Shown piece after piece: positions 34,200 to 43,056 of a DNA stretch of 64,000 bases. The translations under genes were made by a program, and so were the position numbers. This stretch comes from Nonomuraea typhae (GTDB lineage: Bacteria > Actinomycetota > Actinomycetes > Streptosporangiales > Streptosporangiaceae): positions 560,308 through 624,307 of the forward strand of contig NZ_VRLV01000004.1 in assembly GCF_009760925.1 (NCBI RefSeq), given 5' to 3'. The notes under the pieces are model-generated. The model saw nothing but the letters and a program-made list of their open reading frames with translations, had not been told where the DNA came from and searched no databases. The stretch's first letter is position 1. Every line of letters begins with the position of its first letter.

Positions 34200-34283
34200 A
34201 TGCGGATCATGTTCGCGGTGACGGTGTTCATCATCGCCGCGGGACTCCTGTACATGATCACCGTGGGGGTGCTGGGTCGATGA
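34200..34283 (+). CDS. 27-residue single-pass membrane peptide
   Basis: A short frame ATG 34200 to TGA 34283. It encodes MRIMFAV followed by a continuous hydrophobic helix (FIIAAGLLYMITVGVL) and GR. It starts three bases after the lipoprotein stop and its stop overlaps the next start (ATGA). That tight placement and the clean transmembrane composition argue that it is translated. It may be a subunit or partner of the DUF6766 protein. Below the usual annotation length cut-off. Confidence 0.6.
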   Translation: MRIMFAVTVFIIAAGLLYMITVGVLGR

Positions 34284-34933
34284 GGCGGTTCCTGCGGGAG
34301 AACACGCTCGGCCTGTTCTTCCTCATGGGGTTCCTGGTCACGCTCGCCGCGCAGTCGATCGCCGGGGCGGCCGACCACAACGCGCGGCAACTGGCCGAGG
34401 GCGGGGCGCCGGTGCCGTGGGTCGCCTATGTGACCTCCTCCGACTTCGCCGTCGACGTGGCCGAGAACTGGCAGTCGGAGTACCTGCAGTTCCTGCTGTT
34501 CATCATGGTCACGGTCTGGCTGGTGCAGCGGGGCTCGCCGGAGTCCAAGCAGCCGGGCGAGGAGGGCGCCCGCGTCGGCAAGGTGAACCGCGCCAGCCCG
34601 GCGTGGGCCAGGGCGAAAGGCTGGCGGCGCCGGGTGTACGCGAACTCGCTCGGCCTGGTCATGGGCGCGATCTTCGTGCTGTCGTGGCTGGCCCAGTCGC
34701 TGGCCGGGACCACGGCCTACAACAACGAGCGGCTCGCCCAGCTGCAGGACCCGGTCAGCTGGGGCGGCTACGTCACCTCGGCGGACTTCTGGAACCGGAC
34801 GTTGCAGAACTGGCAGTCGGAGTTGCTGGCCGTCCTGTCGATGGTTGTCCTGTCCGTCTACCTTCGCCAGAAAGGCTCACCCGAGTCCAAACCGGTCGGC
34901 GCCGCGCACGCGGCCACCAGCGTGGAGAACTGA
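34280..34933 (+). CDS. DUF6766 family membrane protein (internally duplicated)
   Basis: A 217-aa integral membrane protein built from two homologous halves. FLRENTLGLFFLMGFLVTL and VYANSLGLVMGAIFVLSWL begin them. Each half then has an N-rich loop (ADHNARQ / AYNNERL), a YVTSSDF / YVTSADF motif, ENWQSEYLQF / QNWQSELLAV, and ends with the same RGSPESK / KGSPESK. About four transmembrane helices result. The ATG at 34280 overlaps the 27-aa peptide. Function of the family is unknown to me. The duplication is unmistakable in the sequence. Confidence 0.85.
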   Translation: MRRFLRENTLGLFFLMGFLVTLAAQSIAGAADHNARQLAEGGAPVPWVAYVTSSDFAVDVAENWQSEYLQFLLFIMVTVWLVQRGSPESKQPGEEGARVGKVNRASPAWARAKGWRRRVYANSLGLVMGAIFVLSWLAQSLAGTTAYNNERLAQLQDPVSWGGYVTSADFWNRTLQNWQSELLAVLSMVVLSVYLRQKGSPESKPVGAAHAATSVEN

Positions 34934-34937
34934 CCGC

Positions 34938-35129
34938 CTACCTGAGGAACGCGGGCGGCACGTGGTCTGCCAGCCAGACGCCGTTGGCGCTGCGGTAGAA
35001 CGGGTGCCCGGTGGCGTGCATCCCGGCCGCGTCCACGACCAGGACGACGGGTACGCCGCGCCGCCCGCCCACCCGGAGCGCGGTCTCCCGGTCGGCGGAC
35101 AGGTGGACGTGGTCTCCCGCCGGGTGGCA
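34938..35129 (-). pseudogene. kptA: 3' remnant of RNA 2'-phosphotransferase gene
   Basis: Minus-strand translation from about 35129 to the TAG at 34938 gives GDHVHLSADRETALRVGG, then VPVVLVVDAAGMHATG and HPFYRSANGVWLADHVPPAF. These are the C-terminal third of Tpt1/KptA, which uses NAD+ to remove an internal 2'-phosphate from RNA. The family is ~180 residues; only ~64 survive. Upstream the frame runs into the antisense of the LanB gene with no KptA N-terminal motifs. The start of the LanB gene therefore marks a truncation breakpoint. Confidence 0.75.
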
Positions 35130-35162
35130 AGGGGATATTTCGCGACATGCGACACTCGGGGC

Positions 35163-38048
35163 GTGGCGCAGCCGTACCGGCACCTCGACATCGCGCTGAT
35201 CCGCGTCACCACCTACGGCGAGGCGGATCTCCCGCCATGGCCCGGCGGGCAGTGGCGTGACTGGATCGTCCAGGTCTGGGCCCACCCCTGCGTGGCCGCG
35301 GCCGTCACGCTGGCCAGCCCGGTCCTGGCCGAGCGCGTCGAGGCGCTGCGCGCCGGGCGGGAGATGGCCGACGGCCGCCTGCGGCGCATGGCGTTGTCGC
35401 TGGCCGGATACCTCGTGCGGATGCGGGGGAGGGCCACGCCCTTCGGGCTGTTCGCGGGGGTCGCGCCGCTGAGGTTCGGCGGGGCGGCCGAGTGCCGCCT
35501 CGGGGAGCCGGTCACCAGGACGAGCCCGGACGGCCTATGGCTGGACGGGCTGATCGCCCGGCTGGAGGCGGCCATGCCGGCGCGCCTGCCGGTCATGGTG
35601 AACGACCTGGCCCACGTGCGCGGGGACCGGCTCGTGGTGCCCTGGCGGCCGGAGGCGGACGAGGTGTCGGTCAGGTACGGCCCGGCCGTCCGCAAGCTCG
35701 TGGAGCTGGCCGGGGCGCCCATCCTGACCGCGGACCTGCTCGACGCCCTGACCGAGGCGTTCCCCGGCGCCAGTGGCGCGGCGCTGGGGAAGATGGTCGC
35801 CGAGCTCGTGGCCTGCGGGGTGCTGATCACCGGCCTGCGCCCACCCTCGACCGGCCCCGACGCGCTCACCCACCTGATCGGCCACGTGCCCGAGGGGCCG
35901 GCGGCACGGGAACTGCGCGAGATCCAGGCGGCCTTGGCGGCGGCCGACCGGTTGCGCGGCGAGGGCGCCGCCCGCGCACGGCAAGCGGTCGCGGCCCGCA
36001 TGCGGGCCCTCCACCCGGCCGAGGACGCCCAGCCTCTCCGCGTGGACCTGCGGCTGGACGGCTCCGTGACCCTGCCCGCCCAGGTCGCGGCCGAGGTCGA
36101 GGCGGCGGCCGGTGCGCTGCTCCGGCTGACGCCGCACCCGGCCGGGCATCCGGCCTGGCAGGACTACCACCTCGCCTTCCTGGAGCGCTACGGCGAAGGC
36201 GCCGTCGTCCCGATCGGGCAGCTCATCGACCCCGCGACGGGCCTGGGCTTCCCCGCCCACTACCGGAAACCATGGGAGCCGGGACCCCTCACCCACCGGG
36301 ACCGCCGCCTGCTGGCGCTGGCGCAGCAGGCGGCCCTGGACGGCGCCCGGGAGGTCGTCCTGGACGACGCCGCGATCGACGACCTGGCCGCCGGTCATGA
36401 GCCGCGGGCCCTGCCGTACCTGGAGCTCGTCGCCGAGGTGCGCGCGGACCTCAGCCTGGAGGTCCTCGCGGCCGACGGTACGGCGGGCGGCCTGATGGGC
36501 CGGTTCGCCGGCCTTCTCCCCGGGGAGGCGGGCCTGGACGCGCGGCTGCCGGTCGCGGTGCGGGGCGCGGTGAAGGCACAGCTGTCGTTCCCGCCCCGGC
36601 ATCCCCGGGCCCATGACCTCGCCCGCACCCCGCTCCTCCTGCCCGAGCTGATCAGCGTGGCCGAGCACCGCGCGCGCCCGGGCATCCCGTGGCGCGAGCT
36701 GGCCGTGACCGCGGACCGCGACCGGATGTACGTGCTGCGGCCGGACCGGCGGCAGGTGGTGGAACCCGCCCTGACCAGCGCGGTCGCCCGCGAGGCCATG
36801 CCACCGGTGGCCCGCCTGCTGTTCGAGCTGCCGCGGGCCCGGGGCGCGGTGGTGTCGCCGTTCTCGTGGGGGGCGGCCGCGGGCCTGCCGTACCTGCCGC
36901 GCGTGCGCTACGGCCGCGCCGTGCTGGCCCCCGCCCGCTGGCACGTCACCCTCCCCGGACCGCGGGCGGCCGGGCCGGAATGGGCGCGAGCGCTGCGGGA
37001 TCTGCGCGAGCGCCTGCGCCTGCCCGCCATCGTCTCCGTGGGCGCCGCCGACCGGCGCCTGCGGCTCGACCTGGACGAGCCCATGAGCCTGGCGCTGCTG
37101 CGCGCCCACCTCGGCCGCGCCGGATCCGCGGTCGTGGCGGAGGCGTCGAGCCCGGCGGAGCTGTTCGGCGGGCGCGCGCACGAGATCGTCGTCCCCCTGG
37201 CCGCCACCGCCCCGCCCGCCCGGGCGCCCGTGATCGGGCCGCTGTTCAGTCCGGCGCACGCCGTCCCGCCGGGTGCGGACGTGGTGTACGCCAAGCTGTA
37301 CGGTCACCCCGCCGTCGTGGACACGATCCTCACCCGGCATCTGCCCGAGCTGCTCCGGACCTGGGAGGACGGGCCGCCGATGTGGTGGTTCGTCCGCTAC
37401 CGCGACCCTCGGCCGCACCTGCGCCTGCGGCTGCACCTGACCGGCGCCCGCGCGTACGGCCCGGCCGCCGCCCGCCTCGGGACCTGGGCCGCCGGTCTGC
37501 GCGAGCGGGGCCTCATCGGGGACGTGGTCCTGGACACCTACCATCCCGAGACCGCGCGGTACGGCCCGGGCGAGGCGCTGGCCGCCGCGCATGCCGCCTT
37601 CGCCGCCGACTCCGCGGCGGCGCTGGCCCAGGTGGCGACGCTGTCGGCGGCCCGCCGGGTGCACCCGCACGCGCTCACCGCGGCCAGCCTGGCCGATCTG
37701 GCCGCGGCCCTGCTGGGCGGCCGGGCGGAGGGGGCACGCTGGCTGATCCGGCACCCGGAGCCCGGACCCGCCCCCGCGGGCGGCCGGGCGCTCGCCCGCC
37801 AGGTGCTCGAACTGACCGGCGAGAACGCGCCGGCGAACCTCCCCGGCGGTACGGAGCTCGCCGCCGCCTGGCGGGACCGGCGCCGGGCCGTGGCCGCGTA
37901 CACGGGCCTCGTGGGCGCGAGGTCACCGGTGATCGACTCCTTCCTGCACCTGCACCACCTACGCGCCCTCGGCATCGACCCCGGCGCCGAACACACCTGC
38001 CGCAGGCTGGCCCGGGCCGCCGCGCTGTCCTTCACCGCCCGCCGGTAG
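35163..38048 (+). CDS. Full-length lantibiotic dehydratase (LanB) family protein
   Basis: A 961-aa protein with both LanB modules. The N-terminal glutamylation domain shows the family motif GRATPFGLFAGVAPL (residues ~80-95). The C-terminal elimination/SpaB_C-type domain includes VYAKLYGHPAVVDTIL, FVRYRDPRPHLRLRL and LDTYHPETARYG. LanB enzymes activate Ser/Thr with glutamyl-tRNA and eliminate to dehydroamino acids. The start GTG 35163 fits the N-terminus; the frame upstream is antisense to kptA. No LanC cyclase gene is in the window. The following sulfotransferase gene is 18 bp away, on the same strand. Confidence 0.9.
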   Translation: MAQPYRHLDIALIRVTTYGEADLPPWPGGQWRDWIVQVWAHPCVAAAVTLASPVLAERVEALRAGREMADGRLRRMALSLAGYLVRMRGRATPFGLFAGVAPLRFGGAAECRLGEPVTRTSPDGLWLDGLIARLEAAMPARLPVMVNDLAHVRGDRLVVPWRPEADEVSVRYGPAVRKLVELAGAPILTADLLDALTEAFPGASGAALGKMVAELVACGVLITGLRPPSTGPDALTHLIGHVPEGPAARELREIQAALAAADRLRGEGAARARQAVAARMRALHPAEDAQPLRVDLRLDGSVTLPAQVAAEVEAAAGALLRLTPHPAGHPAWQDYHLAFLERYGEGAVVPIGQLIDPATGLGFPAHYRKPWEPGPLTHRDRRLLALAQQAALDGAREVVLDDAAIDDLAAGHEPRALPYLELVAEVRADLSLEVLAADGTAGGLMGRFAGLLPGEAGLDARLPVAVRGAVKAQLSFPPRHPRAHDLARTPLLLPELISVAEHRARPGIPWRELAVTADRDRMYVLRPDRRQVVEPALTSAVAREAMPPVARLLFELPRARGAVVSPFSWGAAAGLPYLPRVRYGRAVLAPARWHVTLPGPRAAGPEWARALRDLRERLRLPAIVSVGAADRRLRLDLDEPMSLALLRAHLGRAGSAVVAEASSPAELFGGRAHEIVVPLAATAPPARAPVIGPLFSPAHAVPPGADVVYAKLYGHPAVVDTILTRHLPELLRTWEDGPPMWWFVRYRDPRPHLRLRLHLTGARAYGPAAARLGTWAAGLRERGLIGDVVLDTYHPETARYGPGEALAAAHAAFAADSAAALAQVATLSAARRVHPHALTAASLADLAAALLGGRAEGARWLIRHPEPGPAPAGGRALARQVLELTGENAPANLPGGTELAAAWRDRRRAVAAYTGLVGARSPVIDSFLHLHHLRALGIDPGAEHTCRRLARAAALSFTARR

Positions 38049-38066
38049 CGATGGTAGGTATGAGGA

Positions 38067-38855
38067 GTGCCGCCTTTCGTCCGGACCAATCGCGAAGAAT
38101 TCGACTTTCCGGATTACGCCGGGCTCCCCCCGGTCCGCTACGTCCTGGCCGCGGCGCCACGCTCGGGCAGCAACATGCTGGCCCGCGCCCTCTGGCACAC
38201 CGGGCAAGCCGGGTTCGCCGACGGCTACCTCACCGACACCCACGTCCTGGACTACTTCGAACGCTGGGGCTTCGACACCGCCGACCCCGCCGAACTGGTC
38301 ACGCGCTATCTCAGACGCCTGATGACCTGCCGGACCAGCCCCAACGGCGTCTTCGGCATCAAGGTGCACGGCGGCCACCTGATCGGCCTCGAAGCCGACC
38401 TGGACGACCTGCTCATGTCCCCCCGCTACATCTGGCTCAAGCGCAGAGACCGGGTACGGCAGGCCATCTCGTTCGCCCTGGCCCACCAGACCGGCGTCTG
38501 GATCGTGGACGGCGTCTACGTCTCGATCAGCCGGACGACGTCCGAGCCCCGCTACGACTACGCCGAGATCCGCGGCCACCTGTCCTGGCTGGAGCGCGAG
38601 GCGAGGATGTGGGACGACTACTTCGCGAGCCGCTCCGCCGTACCGCACATCCTGTTCTACGAGGACCTGATCGCCGACTACGGACGGGCGGTCCACGGCT
38701 GCCTGCGGCATCTGGGGGTCGACTCGCCCGGGCGCCTGCCCGACCCCGGCATCCAGCGGCAGGCGGGCGAGACCACCGAGCGGTGGCTGGAGTGGTTCGC
38801 GCGCGACAGCGCCCGCCACGGAGACGCGCCGGCCGTCATGGAATCGTCGAGCTGA
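38067..38855 (+). CDS. Stf0-like sulfotransferase
   Basis: A 262-aa protein. APRSGSNMLARAL (residues ~29-41) is the 5'-phosphosulfate loop for PAPS. IWLKRRDRVRQAISFALA matches the Stf0 3'-phosphate region, and FYEDLIADY is the typical C-terminal signature. Stf0 sulfates trehalose, but here the gene sits between LanB and a RiPP operon, so the substrate may be a tyrosine of the peptide. GTG 38067 was chosen over an ATG at 38060, which is in another frame. The 3' end overlaps the DUF5825 gene by 20 bp on the opposite strand. Confidence 0.85.
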   Translation: MPPFVRTNREEFDFPDYAGLPPVRYVLAAAPRSGSNMLARALWHTGQAGFADGYLTDTHVLDYFERWGFDTADPAELVTRYLRRLMTCRTSPNGVFGIKVHGGHLIGLEADLDDLLMSPRYIWLKRRDRVRQAISFALAHQTGVWIVDGVYVSISRTTSEPRYDYAEIRGHLSWLEREARMWDDYFASRSAVPHILFYEDLIADYGRAVHGCLRHLGVDSPGRLPDPGIQRQAGETTERWLEWFARDSARHGDAPAVMESSS

Positions 38856-39459
38856 GCGGCCAGCGCCGGATCCGGTACGGCGTCCACCACACGTACCGGC
38901 CCACCTGATGCAGCAGGTCGGCGCTCAGGTAACGCTCGGCCACCGCGGGCGGCAGGGACGCCGCCCGCACGCCCCGCAGCAGCGGCGCGATCGCCTTCTC
39001 CCGATGCGGGCCGCGGATGACCAGCCGCCGGAACGTGCCCGAGCGCCGGTCACGGACCTCCATGAAGCCGGGCCCCAGCCGGTAGCCGCACATGGCGACG
39101 TGAAAGGAGTCCCGCCACCGCGCCGCGATGCCGTCACCCGCCGGGCCCGCGTACACGGTCGCCGGAGGATACAGGTGGCTCAACGGCCGCCAGCCGTCCT
39201 CCGGCACCCCAGCCGCCCAGTCCACCGCGATGCCGTGGCTGGTCAGCTCGCGGACGACGGTGAGCGCGGCCACCGCGGCGGCGCCGTCGGCGTCGGCCAG
39301 ATCGACCGGATCGTCCAGCCGGGCGAGCTGAATCCCGCCGGCGGCCAGCCGCGCAGCGGTTGCGACCGGGTCGCCGGTGACGTCCACGCGCCCGGCGTAC
39401 ATCCCCGGCACCCGCATGGCCTCCGGGTCGCGGTCCCTCCACACCGTGAGCGTGCTCAT
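38836..39459 (-). CDS. DUF5825 family RiPP-associated protein
   Basis: A 207-aa soluble protein. LTVWRDRDPEAMRVPGM at the N-terminus, VVRELTSHGIAVDW in the middle, WRDSFHVAMCGYRLGPGF and VWWTPYRIRRWPLSS at the C-terminus match proteins annotated DUF5825. Those typically neighbour the 'RiPP maturation radical SAM protein 1' enzymes. Its start overlaps the stop of that enzyme by ATGA. It has no catalytic motif that I can see, so a docking or recognition role is a guess. It is the last gene of the precursor operon. Confidence 0.8.
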   Translation of the reverse strand: MSTLTVWRDRDPEAMRVPGMYAGRVDVTGDPVATAARLAAGGIQLARLDDPVDLADADGAAAVAALTVVRELTSHGIAVDWAAGVPEDGWRPLSHLYPPATVYAGPAGDGIAARWRDSFHVAMCGYRLGPGFMEVRDRRSGTFRRLVIRGPHREKAIAPLLRGVRAASLPPAVAERYLSADLLHQVGRYVWWTPYRIRRWPLSSTIP

Positions 39460-41354
39460 CGCGCCGCCACCGCCTGTCCCAGCGCGGGCACCAGCGGCTC
39501 GCCGCGCCCGAGGTTCTCGCCTTCGAGCCGCAGGAGGTCCTGATTGGCCGCGGCGGGCGCGACGTGTACCGCCTGGCCCGCGTCGCAGAAGATCACGCCG
39601 AGTGCCCGCCACTCCGTCACCAGCGCGTCGATCCGCTCCTGCGCGGCCCCGGTCTTGCGCGCCAGCCCCGCCGCGCTGTGGGGCGAGTCGAGCAGCCGGA
39701 AGACCGTCACCTCCAGGGGATCGGTCAGGTCCAGCACCCCCCACGAGAACCCGGGCCGGGTGTCGACCAGCACGATGTGGTCGCCGAGGTCGCAGTGGGT
39801 CAGCCGGCTGCGCGGGTAGGCGTCCTTCCAGGCGGCCACCGCCGCGCGCAGCCGGTCCAGGCAGCCGGCGCCGATGCCGCGGTGCGGGGAGTCGAAGACG
39901 TAGACGAGGTCGGCCAGTTCCGCCTCCGGCAGGTCGTAGATGTGGAAGTAGTGCGCGGCCGGGCGGAGCTCGCCGAACCCCAGCTCGGGCCGGTCGAAGT
40001 ACGGGCTGAAGCGCTCGACCTTGATCCGGGTGGCGTTGGACGGCGGCATGAGGTGGTGCAGGGCGGGCACCTGGTCGATCACGTTGTCGTAGTCGGCCTC
40101 GGACTCGCCGGGGAAGCCGTAGAGGTAGTTCCAGTTCAGGTTGATGCCGACGGTCTCGGAGTCGCGCAGCAGCCGCACGTTCAGGCAGCCGCTCACGCCC
40201 TTGTCCATCAGGGTCAGGACGCTGCTGCTCAGGTTCTCCACGCCCGGCTGCACGTAGGAGATCCCGGCCGAGCGCAGGATCTCGAGCTGGTCGCGGCGCA
40301 GGTTCGACTTGATCTCGTAGCCGATCCGCAGGTCGTAGCCGGACTCCCGCAGCCGGGGCGCCATCGAGCTCAGATAGGCCATGTCGAGGATGTTGTCGGT
40401 CACCCACACGTCGAGGATGCGGTGCCGTTCGACGAGGCCGAGGATCTCCTCGACGAACGCGCCGGGGTCCTTGCTGCGGAACTGCATGAGCGAGCCGTTG
40501 AGCCCGCAGAACGTGCAGTGGTGCTTCTCGCCCCACCAGCAGCCGCGCGAGCCCTCCACGGTGAGCCGCGGCTCCACCCAGGCGCCCGCGACGGATCTGG
40601 CGTGCCGCTCGAAGTAGTCGCCGAAGTCGGGCGTGACCAGCGCGCCCGGCGGCAGCGGGCGGGCCTCCTCGGTGTTGGTGACGCTCTCGCCGGCCGGGCC
40701 GCGCCAGCACAGGCCGGGGATCGCTGCGGCCTCCGCGTCCCCGCCGCGGATCGCCTCCAGCAGCCGGGGGAAGGCCAGCTCGCCCTCGCCGCGCACGACG
40801 AAGTCGACGAACGGGAAGTTGCGGTGCATCGCCGCGCCCTGCCTGCCCTCGCAGTTCGGGCCGCCGAACACGACGACGATCTCCGGCGCCAGCCTCTTGA
40901 TCTCGCGCGCGGCCGCCAGCGCGGCGGCGTTCTGCGCGAACGTGGCGGTGAACCCGGCCACCTGCGGCTCCATGTCCACGATCCGGGCGGCGATCTCCTC
41001 GATGAACCGCGGCGCCAGCTCGTGCAGCTGCGTCGCCTTGGCCAGCATCGGCTCCGGCACGCTGCCGTCGAGGAACGCGGTGTACTCCTCGACCTTCCAG
41101 CGCGCCCGCTCGTTCAGCGCCGCCGAGAAGATCCACTCGCTGTGCCCGGAGAAGAAGGAGCTGACGAAGGTGTCGTACTCCTCGAAGCTGAAGCCCACGT
41201 GGGCGTCCACCCAGTCGATGTAGTCGAGGTTGGCGTGCACGACCTCGACCTCGTCGCCGGGGAAGACGTCGAGGACCCGGCGTTTCAGCACGCCGAGCGA
41301 GAGCGACGGCGCGTCGACCGTCGACCACGGCATGTCCGCCAGCACGATGCGCAT
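39456..41354 (-). CDS. B12-dependent RiPP maturation radical SAM C-methyltransferase
   Basis: A 632-aa protein. The N-terminal cobalamin-binding domain contains FTATFAQNAAALAAAREI and VFGGPNCEG. The radical SAM motif is the unusual CX7CX2C, GCWWGEKHHCTFCG, characteristic of the 'rSAM ocin 1' family. YLYGFPGES, a typical B12-rSAM motif, and a C-terminal winged-helix-like segment follow. ATG 41354 is 14 bp below the preceding stop. Family members methylate unactivated carbons of ribosomal peptides. The 52-aa precursor upstream is the likely substrate. Confidence 0.88.
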   Translation of the reverse strand: MRIVLADMPWSTVDAPSLSLGVLKRRVLDVFPGDEVEVVHANLDYIDWVDAHVGFSFEEYDTFVSSFFSGHSEWIFSAALNERARWKVEEYTAFLDGSVPEPMLAKATQLHELAPRFIEEIAARIVDMEPQVAGFTATFAQNAAALAAAREIKRLAPEIVVVFGGPNCEGRQGAAMHRNFPFVDFVVRGEGELAFPRLLEAIRGGDAEAAAIPGLCWRGPAGESVTNTEEARPLPPGALVTPDFGDYFERHARSVAGAWVEPRLTVEGSRGCWWGEKHHCTFCGLNGSLMQFRSKDPGAFVEEILGLVERHRILDVWVTDNILDMAYLSSMAPRLRESGYDLRIGYEIKSNLRRDQLEILRSAGISYVQPGVENLSSSVLTLMDKGVSGCLNVRLLRDSETVGINLNWNYLYGFPGESEADYDNVIDQVPALHHLMPPSNATRIKVERFSPYFDRPELGFGELRPAAHYFHIYDLPEAELADLVYVFDSPHRGIGAGCLDRLRAAVAAWKDAYPRSRLTHCDLGDHIVLVDTRPGFSWGVLDLTDPLEVTVFRLLDSPHSAAGLARKTGAAQERIDALVTEWRALGVIFCDAGQAVHVAPAAANQDLLRLEGENLGRGEPLVPALGQAVAAR

Positions 41355-41368
41355 GCGTCCTCCAGGTG

Positions 41369-42100
41369 TCACCACAGGCCCCGCCGCGCCAGCGCGCGCC
41401 GTGCCGCCTCGGTCTCGTCCGTCGGCTCCGCCGCGAACGCCGCCGCCACCCGCTCCGACACCACACCGCGCGTGACTCCGGCGGGCGTGGCGAAATAGGC
41501 GTACGGCACGGCCGCCCCGCCCGGGGCGTTCTCCCCCCAGGCGGCGAGGGCGGACGGCGCGTACCGGCGCAGGGCGGCGTGCCCGCGGCCGGTCTCGACG
41601 ATCGCGCCCACGTCGCCGCCGATGACGAACGACAGCGGCTGCTCGCACGACAGCGCGGCGAACAGGGCGATCATCAGCTCGTGCGTCACCGTCTCCCGCA
41701 CGACCCGCTCCCCGGCCCGGTCGAGCAGGAACGCCGCGAACGCCTCCTCCACCGACACGCCCGGACCCGCGTAGGGGACCAGCCGGAAGGCGGCGAAGTG
41801 CGGCGAGGCGAGGAACCCGTCGAGCAGTTCGGCGTCGGGGAGCCCGAGCATGCGCACACTGCGCGGGAACGTCTCGGCCAGGGTGCCGTGCGCGCCCAGC
41901 CGCCAGATCGTCGAACGGAACCGGCGCGCGGCGGCGTCCAGCTCGTCCAGGTCGATCGTCGCCAGGCACTCCAGCTCGCCCGCATCGGTGGCCACCGCCT
42001 CGGCGCCCTCATCGGCCAGACGCGCGCGCAGCCCCTGGTCGAGCAGCAGCCGCATGATCAGGCCGGTGAGCCGGTCGCCGTCGAGCGACGGGGCGCTCAT
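41369..42100 (-). CDS. Unknown protein, probable partner of the MNIO enzyme
   Basis: A 243-aa protein. The first ~60 residues (LIMRLLLDQGLRARLADEG, then DELDAAARRF) resemble the LigA/Nif11-like helical domain that precedes or recognises RiPP leaders. The remaining part is mixed alpha/beta (LLDGFLASPHFAAFRL, FVIGGDVGAIVETG). MNIO proteins often require a gene-adjacent partner such as MbnC or HvfC, and this gene overlaps the MNIO stop by ATGA. I cannot assign it to a named family, so the partner role is inferred from position. Confidence 0.6.
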   Translation of the reverse strand: MSAPSLDGDRLTGLIMRLLLDQGLRARLADEGAEAVATDAGELECLATIDLDELDAAARRFRSTIWRLGAHGTLAETFPRSVRMLGLPDAELLDGFLASPHFAAFRLVPYAGPGVSVEEAFAAFLLDRAGERVVRETVTHELMIALFAALSCEQPLSFVIGGDVGAIVETGRGHAALRRYAPSALAAWGENAPGGAAVPYAYFATPAGVTRGVVSERVAAAFAAEPTDETEAARRALARRGLW

Positions 42101-43056
42101 CGGGCGACCTCGTCCCGCCACGCCTCGACCATCTCCTTCAGCCGCCAGTAGTTGCGCCGCGACTTCTCGACCAGCTCGCCGTCGTCGCGGAACATCGGAT
42201 CCTCGTAGGTGACCCCGAGCAGGTTCGGGCAGCGCGGCAGCAGGTACGCGGTGAGCTCGAGCTGCTCGTCCAGCAGCACCCCGTGGTGCAGGTCGCGGAA
42301 CTTGCCGCCGACGATCTGGCAGCCGGACAGATGCAGCTCCCGGCAGCGCGTCAGCGGCAGCGCCTCGATCTCCTCGACCATGTGGCGGCCGGTGCGCCCG
42401 CGCAGCCACTGGTAGCTGAGCAGGTGCCCCACGTCCAGCGTCACGTCCACGTCGGCGTCGTCGGCCAGCCGCGCGAAGTACGCGAACGCGTCCAGGCCGC
42501 CCAGCACGAACGATCCGCCCTCGGTGAACCCGGGGAACTCGACGTGCAGCGGCAGCTCCAGCAGCGCCGCCGTCTCGGCCACGTTCCGCGTGGCCAGTTC
42601 CAGGCCCGGCTCGGTCAGCGGCGGCGGCAGGGGATAGGGCATCGGATACCCGCGCAGGTTCCAGATGCCCAGATCCTCCACCACCCAGCGGAAGCCGTAC
42701 CGCCGGGCCAGCTCGTTGGTGAACTCCGCCGCCGGCCGCCGGTCGTAGCGCTCGGGCGTGCCCATGTTGAACTCGGTCTGGTGAAAGGCCCGGCCGAGCC
42801 CGTGGGGCAGCGCGGCGAAGAACCGGTCGTAAGCGCGCACGTAGTCGGCCGCCCGCGGCCTGGCCCGCGAACGCGGCTGGTAGGCGAAGGCGGCGTAGCC
42901 GAAGTCCTTGCCGTGCCGGTCGGCGAAGGCGCGCACCCGCGGCATCACGTCACCGCCGTCGTCGCTCTCCATGAACCCGACGCCGCGCCGGCCCAGGGAC
43001 CCGCCGCCCCACGGCATGTCCATGAGCAGGCCGAATCCCATCCTGGACGTCGTCAT
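42097..43056 (-). CDS. DUF692 (MNIO) family iron-dependent oxidative enzyme
   Basis: A 319-aa TIM-barrel protein. Candidate metal ligands occur along the barrel in the family order: Glu in WVVEDLGIW, Glu in LHVEFPGF, Asp and His in VTLDVGHLLSY, His in ELHLSGCQ, Asp and His in FRDLHHGV, and Glu in GVTYEDPMF. DUF692 enzymes such as MbnB and TglH use two or three irons to modify ribosomal peptides. The match is by pattern, and it is divergent from classic members. Overlaps both neighbours by ATGA, so it is firmly inside the precursor operon. Confidence 0.72.
   Translation of the reverse strand: MTTSRMGFGLLMDMPWGGGSLGRRGVGFMESDDGGDVMPRVRAFADRHGKDFGYAAFAYQPRSRARPRAADYVRAYDRFFAALPHGLGRAFHQTEFNMGTPERYDRRPAAEFTNELARRYGFRWVVEDLGIWNLRGYPMPYPLPPPLTEPGLELATRNVAETAALLELPLHVEFPGFTEGGSFVLGGLDAFAYFARLADDADVDVTLDVGHLLSYQWLRGRTGRHMVEEIEALPLTRCRELHLSGCQIVGGKFRDLHHGVLLDEQLELTAYLLPRCPNLLGVTYEDPMFRDDGELVEKSRRNYWRLKEMVEAWRDEVAR

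Noticed and set aside
35535..37754. 739-aa minus-strand frame
   Set aside because: Antisense of LanB, whose motifs are intact on the plus strand.
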